Assembly (NCBI GenBank): GCA_001643675.2
Contig: LSRY02000033.1
Location: forward strand, 620,001-684,000
DNA: 64,000 nucleotides
Reading direction: 5' to 3'
Source of the DNA: Monocercomonoides exilis
Lineage: Eukaryota > Preaxostyla > Oxymonadida > Polymastigidae
A program made the position numbers and the translations under genes. Shown piece after piece: positions 24,362-35,400 of the stretch; position 1 is the stretch's first letter; each line of letters opens with the position of its first letter. A model generated the notes under the pieces. The model searched no databases. It saw nothing but the letters and a program-made list of their open reading frames with translations, and was not told the origin of the DNA.

Positions 24362-24730
24362 TTATGCCAGCACCTCCTTAGCCTTTTCGCTTTCTTCCAC
24401 TTTCTGGTCTTCCCCTTTCTCTTCAGAAGCTTTTATTGCTGTGAATCTCACCCACTTTCCGGTTTCTGTCTCCTCCCACACGCTGTCGCTGTCTGTTCCT
24501 GCTGCCACAAGCACCTGCCTTTCACTCTCGCAAAAACGCACTTTGAAGGCTGGCGAACGCGTCGCTATTTCTGCAACATCCCAATCTTTGCACAAATGCT
24601 CCTGCGAAAGCGGAGCCGGGTGTGTGTGAATTTTGACTGTGCCGTCCTCAGACGCCGATGCAAAGCGAATTCTTGGAGTAATTTTGGTATCTTCAGTAGC
24701 ATCAGCAGAAGAAGAGGAAGGTGTCGTTGA
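24362..24730 (-). pseudogene. SEC13 3' fragment cut by the palindrome boundary
   Basis: The last part of SEC13 exon 5 is present, from the Ser-rich loop ('SSSSADATEDTKITPR') to the same stop as the complete gene. The first four exons are missing. Near the edge the Ser-rich codons differ from the left copy by several substitutions and a 6-nt difference. Upstream (24730-24780) the frame soon meets a TAG and no longer resembles SEC13. Without its first blades this fragment cannot make a WD40 propeller. Confidence 0.75.
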
Positions 24731-24739
24731 AGAAACGAA

Positions 24740-25732
24740 AAGAAGAAACTAAAAAGGAAGAAATTTGAAAAGGAAAAATATGAAAAGATGGAAGAAGAAG
24801 GATATGAAGATGTTTTCACAAGCTTTCACGAAATTTTTTATTTTCAATTCGAAGAACATGACAATGGTGCATGTCTTCTCCACACAACATTGTCAGTTGA
24901 TCGATTCATTTTATCATTCAATTCAAATTGAAAATATTTGCACAAGCGTGGAATTCATTCTTTTTAATCTTTGAGTTTTCAACAAAAAAGGCACTGAAGA
25001 AAAAACAGAAGAAATTGAAAAAAGATGGAGCAAAGGTTTCTCTAAAGGTGAAAAATGAAACTCAAAATTCAATGGAAAATGACAGTCAAATGAAATTGAA
25101 AGAGAAATGCAGATTTAAATGAAAAAGGACAGTGAAATCTCTTCAGGCTTTGAAAATGAAGAGGAGAAGAGTCGAGTGATGATGATGATGATGATAACGA
25201 TGTAGAAGAGGAGGATAAATTACGTATGGACATTTCATTTGATGATGCGAAGGTTTGCCTTTCATCAAGCGATGTCGAAGACGGAGCAGATATTGCGCTG
25301 AATGATGCTATCTTGTTGAACAGTCAAGAGTCTCCGGCAACAAACCTTCCGCCTCTGTTAATGGTTGCATCTTTCCTATCATCAGAATCAGACAATGCTT
25401 TATTTCCTTCAATGCCAATGGCTGGGGCTATGCCTGCTATTGAAGATTCATTGAAGGACTACCGGAAAACCATTGGCATGCTGAAAGAAGGGGAAGAGAG
25501 AGAGATCGAAGTGTCAGAGACTTCAGTGCTGATGCGTTATAGTGGACTCAATCAATTTTAAGAAAGCGGAGGAAAATGTATACTCAATCTATGTGAGAAG
25601 CGGTGCAACAAAAACAGTGTGCTTTGTGTTTCTCTTTTTCATAGCAGGTGGCTGAGCAAGCTTCAAGAAGCTAACGATAACGGAGAAGAAATGCTTCTTG
25701 ATGAACCTCTTCCTCTGCCTCGGTAGGATTTT
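24740..25732 (+). pseudogene. Broken gene for a charged, low-complexity protein of unknown family
   Basis: Several short coding-like pieces follow each other: Lys/Glu-rich codons at 24740-24920 and 24970-25120, then an acidic stretch leading into an open frame at 25226-25561. A final exon-like piece (25649-25728, ending in 'DEPLPLPR') lies behind a plausible 55-nt intron (GTGAGA..CAG). The 25226 frame meets TAA at 25559. If one T were added to the T run near 25555, it would read on into the last exon. This suggests a homopolymer frameshift, real or from sequencing. The upstream pieces need further frame changes. No family is recognised, and the region touches the outer edge of the inverted repeat. 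Confidence 0.3.
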
Positions 25733-25980
25733 TTTTGAATTGGAGGAAAAACAAGATGAATAAGAAAAATGAGTTTAGAGTGATCAAAGGAATCGAAAAG
25801 AGAAGATTGTAAAAATCATATCAATTTGACATAAAAATTGAGCTTTTGGAAAAGAATCGGACATATTTTAAGTGGTTTTGTGAATAACATTTGCTTTTAC
25901 AACATTTTTTAAAAATATAACATTTTCTTGTCAGAAAGATAATGTTTTAGCTCGTTTTCATCTTTTTGCAAACTGCCCTT

Positions 25981-26019
<39 letters not shown>

Positions 26020-26489
26020 AGAAACGAAAATTCCTATTTTATATCTTTTTGATGGCAGTGACAAAATTATCTTTTCCTTTGAGAAATCACACTTTCATTA
26101 AAGTCAGAAAAAAAAAATCTTTCTCAGCAGGAATAAGGTTTTAAAAAGTTAAAAATTCAAGTCAACACTTTCAATGAAATGGCTTGCAAGAAGAGAAAGG
26201 CATTCGTTGCTTTCTCATTGAGAAAAAAATTTTTTAAAAATTCACATCGAACAAAAGTCTGATTTTAACTTGAAATTACAAAATTCTTTTCAATGGATCG
26301 CGTGAAAGAAAGATTAGAAAAATAGCTTGCCTTTTGTTACATATTTTGAAAAACGTTTACACAAATTTGGATTACGAAATAATTAAAATAATTATCATTG
26401 TTTGAAAATTGAAAATAATATGGGGTGCAGGAATTTTTTATTTCCCCATTTTTAACTTCATCCACAATTGTTGTGAGTGCTCTATCAAT
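25733..26489. other. AT-rich region upstream of receptor-like gene 1, with a ~37-nt A run
   Basis: No ORF is supported. An uninterrupted run of about 37 A occupies 25982-26018. The last part should include the promoter of the gene starting at 26490. Confidence 0.5.
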
Positions 26490-29400
26490 ATGAGATCTGC
26501 ACTCCATTTTGCTGCGTTGTTGTTACTTGTTGTTAACTGTTGTAATGACGAAGGCATTGCAGATAGGCAATATCATCAAAAATGGAACGAGGAGATGCAA
26601 AAAGGCAAGATCAACATTGAAAATGGAAAAAGAGAATACAACAATTATTTTTACAATTCATTGATGAAAGTTATAAAACCAGCTGACATTCACATTTACA
26701 GCATTCAAACAAGTCTAAATATCGTCAACAGCTCCTTGCGTGTGAGCCATCTCAACATCGTCCCCCTCAATGGTTACCCACTTCTCACTGCCAAATGCCA
26801 CTCAGCTGCCACCATCCTCTCCTCCATTTGCCAAGTCAATCCAGCAACAAAATCTCCACTTTTCCTCTCTGCCTATGCCTCTCTCACCCTCACAAACTTC
26901 TCACTCATCACCCCTCAGCCAGCCACCTTCTCATTCCCCCTCTTCTCCACCCCAAACAATCTCCTCCCAGATACCCACTCCTCAATCCCTGCCTCCTTCT
27001 CCATCTCCCACTCCTCTTTCTCCTCTTTCGTCTCCCTCGTCCAGCCCTTCCTTTTTTCTCCTTCTTCCCTCTCTTCCTCATCCCCTTCTCCATCTCCATC
27101 CCTTTCTCCTTCTCTTTCATCTTTCTCATCCTCATCCTCATCATCTTCTTTTTCTTCTCCTTCCCCCTCCCTTTCTCCTTCGATTTCCTCTTCCTCTTCC
27201 CCTTCCCCTCACCATATCCATCACCAATACCATCCCCACCTCCAAATCCACCTCAATCTCCATCTCTCAAACACCCTCTTCTCCAACATCTCCTCTCCCA
27301 AATCCCCTCTATCTCTTCCATCCCTTCTCTCACACTCACTCTATTCATTCATCTCAACCACTTCTTCACTGTCTTCCACTTCCACGACCATCAATAACGA
27401 TGTCAATGCAATCCCCTCCTTCTCTCCTCACTCCTCCCTCTCCATCCACTCAACCATCTTCCTCCACACTCACAACCCCATCGATGGTGCCATCCTCCCT
27501 TCCCTCAACAGCCCATCCACATCTCTCTCTGCCTTCAATGCCTCTTTTCTTCACCAAACACGTTCTTCACCAAATGCTCCTGTTGTACATGTTGGAACTG
27601 AAACAGAAAGAAAAACACCTGGAAGATTGACCACTTTTGACGAGAACAGCCATCTCTTTGAATGGTGCGAATGGGAAAATTCAAACAGCGGAAGTAGTGA
27701 TGGAGGAGCACTTTTTGTTATTCGCATAAATGCAAATCTCACAATCACAACATGCTCTTTTTTCAAATGTTCAACAACAAATAATGGTGGGGCAATGCGT
27801 TGCGATTACTTGTTTAAGTTGAACATAACAAAATCCAATTTTACAAATTGTTCAGCTGCTCATGGAGGAGCTAATTGCATAGCTCATACGCAATCAAATT
27901 CTGATTGGTCTTTTACAGAAAACAGAGTGGAAAACTGTAAAATAACAGATTGGTGTGGAACTGGTTGGTTTTTTGATATAGGAAATTTTCCAACAAACGG
28001 CCAATTACTGTTTTTCAAATGCAAGTGTATTTCAAATACTGGTGGCGATTCTGCTGGTTCATTAACGTTCAACCCTCCTCCAAGCAACGAGCCAAGTCAG
28101 TTTTCAGTCGATGAGTGTCAGTTCATAAATAACAAATTGACATCATCGTCAACTCGTGGAGGAGCTGGATTGTGTTGCACAAGAGCATATAATTGGATGA
28201 GCGGGTTTAAATTCATCACATTCTGCTTCTTCGATGGAAACGCAGCTACAAATGGCAGAGGGAATGATGTGTTCTTCAATGGCACAAATATCACCCAATC
28301 TCCGTTCAGTCAGTGTGGATCAACAACCTTTACGAAAAGAGTGTGGAATGCTGGAACTGCAGATAATGTTGAGTACAATGGCTGGCTTCCCCTGATCGCA
28401 CAGAACAAAATCGTTGCAAATAACGGATCAGATGTTGACTCTTGCGGCAATACACAGGAAAATCCATGCGCCACGATTGAGTATGCACTCAATGGATTTA
28501 TCCCGTTCCAAGACGCCTCTCTCACCCTCCTTTCCTCAACATTTATTCCCACCCAAACTCTCATCTTCATTTCCCCTAACACAAAAATCACAGGAAATGG
28601 CACAACTACCACCATCTCCTCCAGTGGCATTCCCCAACCACAAAACTCACATTCACAGTCATCACAATCAGCATCATCATTTTCTTCATTTTCATCCTTG
28701 TCATCGTCATCAACATCTTCTTCACCAGATCCATCTGCCTCGTCTGCCCTCTTCCAACAGACCCAGGGCTCCCTCACAGTCTCTGCCCTCGCCATCGCCC
28801 ACAACTCCACAAACACCATCACCCCCATCCTCTTCCACCTCTCCGATAACTCCCCGTTCCTCAATCTCAACACAACCACCATCGCTGGAACAACCTCATC
28901 TTCATCATCAATCACAACCCCCCTCTTCTTCCTCACTGCTGGCTCCCTCGCCCTCAACCACACAGCAATCACTCAACTCTCCCTCAACAGTCAAAGCATC
29001 TTCCACCTCACCTCCCTCACCGCTCCCCTCACACTCAACTCCTCCAACATCACCCACATCACCTCCACTGCCACTCCCAGAAGCTGTGTCCTCTCCTCTG
29101 CCACCTCCCCTGCCCTCTCCATCTCCCTCGCCAACTGCACCATGACCAACATCCACTCAGCTCCACAACATCAACAGATTGCCACCAATGGCGGGTGCAT
29201 CTCGTTCGCCTCATCTGTCCCTGCGAACTCCTTTTCGGTGAGTAACACCACCTTCTCCACCTGCTCTGTGAGCGAGGATACAAGTTCTGGAGGAAGAGGC
29301 GGTGCTCTCATGATCGAGTTCAACCAAGGCTCACAAGTGTCAGAATCCTCCTTTTCCATCACCAATATCGTGTTTTCAACAAATGAGGCCAGTGTAGGAA

Positions 29401-32400
29401 GAGATATGTATTTTGTTTGTGAATCATTTGTCGCTTCTGTGAAAGAGCCCTTGTTCGCCTTCATGAAAAGCATCACTCAGAAAGACAACTCGATTGTTGG
29501 ACATGACAGAACAGAAGCATTTGGCGATTGGAATGTCGATTTATTCATTTTTATTGAAGGATATACAGCTGAAAAGGTGTATATTGATGGAACATCTGGT
29601 GTTGAGGAGAAGTATTGTGGTTTGGAGAAAGCACCTTGTAAGAATGTGAATTATGGGATAGGACATTTGAAGAGAATACAGAACACAAAAGAAGAGATTA
29701 TTGTTATTTCAAATTCGTTGATGATTGGATGTGTAGATGTAAGTGGGGTATATGTGAAGGCAAATACTGAGACAATTGTGGTGATAGAATGCCAAAGGGA
29801 AGTGAGTGGCTCTGAAGAATGCATTCTGAAATCATCATCTTTGACAGAAATGATGTTCATTGGGATTGTTATTCCATCGAGTTTTAACAGAGCAATCACA
29901 TCAGTGATCGAATCGAGTACTCAAAATGGAGGGTTGCACATGAAGAGCTGTGAGATGTGTGTGGTTGGAGGAAATGAAAACACAATTGAATTTTTCTTGA
30001 TCAAATCGACAGGGAAGATGGTTGAACTGAACTCTGTCAAGATTTCAGAAGTAAAATCAGCAGTTTCGTTGTTTTCAATTTCGCTTTCCTCAGCAAATTT
30101 GAATGAACAGGAATACAAGGTGAAACTGTTGAATTGCACACTGGAAGGAATAGAGATTGATAGCACAACAGCAGTTGATGGAAAGGCAGCCGTATTTGGA
30201 GGGATAGTGGGAGTTGGAATGGTGATGAATGGAAGCAAGATAGAAGGGGCAATATCGGAGAAGAACAAAGAAGGAGGAGCACTGAAGATAGTGTTGAGTG
30301 AAGGAGGATACATTGCAATTCAAGAGAGTTCATTTACTGGATGTGTTTGTGAGAATGAGGGTGAAGGAGGAAAAGGAGGAGGGATATACCTGGATTGCTG
30401 TTCGAATGAAGGAGGATTTCAGCTTTCATCGATATCCTTTTCTGGATGTTTAGCAACAGTTGGGAAGAACATGTTTGTGAATAGCAGCAATCTGGTGAAC
30501 ACTGTGAATACAGAGCGTTTCGCATTTGATTGTTCAGATTACAAGGATGATGGTATTGCATTTGCTGGGAAAGATGAGATTTGTGGGGAATTGGATCTTC
30601 GAGTGTTTCTCGTTGAACTGAAGTGGGTGGAGGTGTCTGTATCGACTGGTGGGCATGACACATTGGGATGTGGAAATGAAATATTCCCATGTCAATCAAT
30701 GAAAAGTGGAATTGACCACATTGACGGAAGTGGAACAGAAGGAGAAAGGAAAGTGAAGGTTAAAGATGAAGGGACAATTGAAGATATTTATTCCTTCACA
30801 GATGCACTTGTGATTGATGGGTGTGTGAACGAGGGAGATGAAATTCAACACAAGCCTATTCATTTTGAAGAGGCAATCAATGGAGATTCTGCAACAAGTG
30901 TTATTTCATCAACTCAGCCACTCAGCTTGTTATCTTTGGAATTTCGAATCCCAATTCAATTTGTGCCGAACATGAATTCTTTGATCTCTTCGAGTGGGGT
31001 TCTTCAATTTGAAAACTGTACATTTGAGATCCAATCATCAACGACCATTCAATACTCATTGATAACCACAACCAGTGGAAGTTGCACATTGATAGGATGC
31101 AGTTTAATGGGACCTTCATTTGCCAAATCGCCATTAGTGATGGCTTCTTCTGTTTTGTTTGAAAACAACAACTTTTCGAATATTGTGAACACTGGAAGAG
31201 GTGAAGAAGGAGGTCTTGCAAGAGTGACATTAAAAAATGACGAAGATTTGATCATTAAATCAACAAATGCATCATCTTGTTCACTTTTATCAGGCAATGG
31301 AAAAGGAGGATTCTTGTATTTGGATTTTCAAAATTGTTTGAATGAGAAGCCATTTCTTTTTGATGCAGGAATAACTTTTGAGAACAACAAAGCAGCCGTT
31401 GGAAAGAATGCATTTATTTTGGGAAAGGATTTTAATACTTCTGTGACAAATGATTCGTTCAAGTTCGATTATTCCCCAATGAAGGATGATAAAACTTTGT
31501 TTGTTGGGAGCGATGATTTTCATCAAGAAAAGGATTTGTTCATGTTCCTCGTTCCATACATCTCATTTGAGATATTTATCTCATCGAATGGTTTTGATGT
31601 GAAACGTTGTGGAAGTGAAGAAGAGCCATGCAAAACGATGTGGAAAGGGATGAAAAACATGAAAGACGAAGAAGGAAATAAAACAATTCAGATAGAAGGA
31701 TCAACCATTATTCGAGATTCATTCAACATGTCCAATTATTTGATCAAAAAAGCTTCTTCAATGGGAGAAGAAGATACAAAAGCAACTTTGAATTTTGAAA
31801 AGGCAATTGGTAATCAACTGGAATATTTCATGGAAAATGATATTCATCTTGAATTGACAAATATCCAGCTCCAATTAACATCTGTATTTGACAACTCAGC
31901 CAAAACAATTATTTCAAACAAAGAAGGAGAATTGGTGATAACTGGATGTGCATTTCATTCAGAGGCAGAAGTGAATAGTGAATTTGATTGTGTGTTTGTG
32001 GATGCGATTGGAGGAAGTGTGGAAGTGAATGATTTGTCGATGGAATCATGCAATGTTGGAAACAGTATTTTTGTCATTCATGATTCTGGAATTACATGCC
32101 ATTTTGTGAATGTTCGAGTGGAATCGTTGAATGAAAGCAGAGGATGTCTTCTTCTGATCAAAGGAACTGAATTAACAACAAAGATAAATGAAGGAGGAGA
32201 GGAAATGAGTCTCAACATTGATAATTCGTCATTTTCAGGAGTGAAGAGAAGTGACAATGGAGCAAGCATTTTGGAGTCAAAGAGTGAGAATAAGATTTGT
32301 TTGGTTGTGAATTCGAGCAACATCACAGAAGACAAAGCAGAATCAAGTGAAAAAGGAGGGGCAATATTTTTCACATTAGGAAGGTCTGGATCAATGAAGA

Positions 32401-35400
32401 TGATTGACTCAACAATCAGCCATTGCAGTTGTAGTGGCTCCACAGGGAAAGGAGGAGGGGTGTATCTGGCAACAAAGGAAAGAGGAGAATTAAACTTCAC
32501 ATTTGTGGGAATGAAATTCAGTGCGAACACAGCAAAAGTGGGGAATGATATTTTCATTGAATGCTTCAACATCACATCTCAAATCAATGAAAGCCAATTC
32601 CAGTTTGATCTTCGAGAAGGACATTACAATCGTAGTAACGCGATATTTGGAAGAGATGAGTGCGATTATCCAAGCGATACAGATTTGATTTATTTTGTTT
32701 CTATCCATCAGAGTGACACAATCATTGTGAGCAGTTTGAGTGGATCGAACGAAAAACAGTGTGGGACAAACATTCTTCCTTGTTATTCAATTGATCATGG
32801 GCTGGAGCATCTGACTTCAGATTTCATGAGTGTAATGATTGTTGTTGAAAAGTGTGTGATTGAGGAAGAGATAAATCTGAAGGAAATGAGTTTGAGTTCG
32901 AAGAGCAGAGAGTTGTGCAAAGTTAAAGTTGAAACAGATATCGAAAGAGCAAAAGAGGCATTGGTATCAACAGCAGGAATCGTCTCATTGGCGAGAGTGG
33001 ACTTTGTATTTGAATCAAATTTCATTTCTTCACATGGATCGTTGATATCACCAGAGGGAGGAATTCTTGAAATGATGAATTGCTCATTCGCTTCAAAACA
33101 ATCTAATGAAGAAGGAATTGTGATTCTTACAAACATTCCATTTCATATTATTAATATAGAAAAGGGAGAATTACAACTTGATGGATGCACAATATCAAAT
33201 CTCATTCTTCATGAATCTGCATTATATCTTTCATCACCACTTCCATCAGTTATTGATTCTTTAACAATTTGCAATTCAACAGTTTCAAAATCTCTGATAG
33301 ATATTACCGAATGTGGTCAATTAACAATTAAGGATTTCAATGCAGAAAATATCACAGTCGAAGGAAATGAAGAAACATTGATATCTTGTTTGTCAATGAA
33401 AAAGACAATACAATTGACAAATTGCACAATGGGCGGATTAAGTTCAAAGATCACAAAAGGAAAATTGATGAAATTGGAGAATTGTTTGGATGTGAAAATA
33501 GACAGTTGTATTTTCAATGGAAGCTCAAAGGAAAGAAATGAAAAGAATTTGAATGAAGTGGAAGAGATGTGCAAATGGGAAGGTTCTCTTGTGGATGTTT
33601 TGAAGAGTTCTATTATTATGAAAGATACAACAATCTCAAATTCGCCAGATGGTGGAATAACAATGAATGAAGGAAATGTGACAATTGAGACGGGGTTATT
33701 TGAGAACAACAATCCATCGATTGAAGGATATCCATCATTGAGAAGGAATATCATCTGTTCAGATTCAGGAACATTGAATGTGATGAATTTGAAAGGAGGA
33801 GATGGACTGAAAGATAACTCATCTCTTTGGATGTTGAACAATGGGTGCAGTTTTGAAGGGATTGTTTCAGAAAGGGATTCATCGTTCTTCGTTCCTGTAT
33901 TGGAGAGTGTGGAAACAAAAGAAGAGATAGAAAGAATGAAGCTGATATTCAGAGGGTCGCTTCTTGTTTTATGCAATCTGTCATTCTCAGTTGTGAAGAG
34001 AAATGGAGAAGAGAAAGAGATTGAAAAACATGATTTTGATAGAAATGTATTTTTATCAGAAAGAGAAGTTGAAGGAAGTGTGAGAAAAGATCTTATCAGC
34101 AGTTGTGGAGATGATGTTGAGGTGAGTGTGTGCATTCTGTTTGGGAACTTAAATTCTCCTTCATCAACAAATTCAATCATTCTGAAGAATACAAGTATTT
34201 CTCCACCAAAAGATGATGAAAGGATTGCTGAAGGTGGAAAAGAAGGGAAATCTTATTGGTTGTTGATTGTTGTTGTGCTTGTGGTGATATTGTTGATTGT
34301 TTTCATTGGATTTATTTTGTTTGTTGTTCGATGGAAGAAGGTTAAGAATGAAGCAGAAGATCTGAGAGAGATTGTGAATGACAACATCAGAAAGGATCCA
34401 AAAGCGTTTGAGATGGTGACGATGGAGATGTCTCCAGAGGAGCAGTGGAGGAGAGCAGAAAGGGAGGCAGAGAAGAAGAATGATGAGAGGATTAAAAAAA
34501 GGGTGTATGCGAAAAGCTTGGCGCATTCAGAATCATCAGAGCATTTATTGAGTGAAAGTGGATCAACTGAATACATCTTGGGAAAAGACTCAGACAAGAT
34601 CCCAGAATGGATGCTGGAGAAGGTTGATGAGAAAGAGGAAGAGTCCGGAAAGAGATCGCCATCGCCTTCCATTTCATCCACTTCAACCACAGACACTTCA
34701 GACACTGAATCCACATTTGTTCGATCGGAAAGTTTGTGTCCAACCACCTCATCGATGTCGAATCTGGTGGATGCAATGGCCTGTTCATCGCCTTATGAAA
34801 AGCTGATTGTGGATCTGCGAGATTCTCTGTTCATGTTACTTCATGGGAGAAATGAGAAGAAGGAGCTGGCGATTGGCACATTGAATGAGAGAGAGGTGAC
34901 AGGAGCTCAGATCCTGTTCTGGGTGACGAATGGGGCTTTGCACTCGCTTGAAGATGAGGAAGACGAACTTCCCTCTTTGCGAGACCTGAGCCCGCACATT
35001 GTGCTTTTGTCAGAGCACATGGTGATCTGCATTGCGCTCCACTCTGACTGCACCTCTTCATCTGATGATTCAGATTCATCCTCAATCTCATCAACCACGA
35101 TTGTGACATCTGCAAGTGACGATGATAATGAGGAGGAGAAGGAGGATTCTCTACCCTCATCAGCGTTTGAAGATGAGGAGGAGAAGTGGAAGGAGTGTTT
35201 GAGGTGGAAGGCGCCAGAGCTGGTGATGAACAGGAAGATGGGAGCAACAGAGAAGTCGGTAGCATTCTCGATTGGGATGATGCTGTGGGAGTGTGTGACA
35301 CTCGAGATCCCATTTGAAGAATACGAAGGGGAAGTGGCAGGGCAGAAGATTGTTGATGGAAAGAAGCCGGATGAGATGGGAATTGAAGAGAGTATTGTGA

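Larger units (their letters stand above)
14631..24715. repeat. Right arm of the ~10.1-kb-arm inverted repeat
   Basis: This is the reverse complement of 4233-14314. It carries the same gene order: decayed transposase, eEF2, importin-alpha-like gene and the 3' end of SEC13. Homopolymer runs differ by one or two bases at several sites (for example near 15138, 15270, 21275 and 22190). Beyond about 24715 the sequence no longer matches SEC13, so that gene is complete only on the left side. Confidence 0.95.

Noticed and set aside
26409-26489. In-frame upstream ATG of receptor-like gene 1
   Set aside because: Starting there puts 27 extra residues with a second hydrophobic patch before a clean signal peptide; the ATG at 26490 gives a normal secretory N-terminus.
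28310-28972. Long antisense ORFs over receptor-like gene 1 (also 34907-35629)
   Set aside because: They are shadows of the Ser/Thr- and Asp/Glu-rich coding strand, without independent start context or domain.
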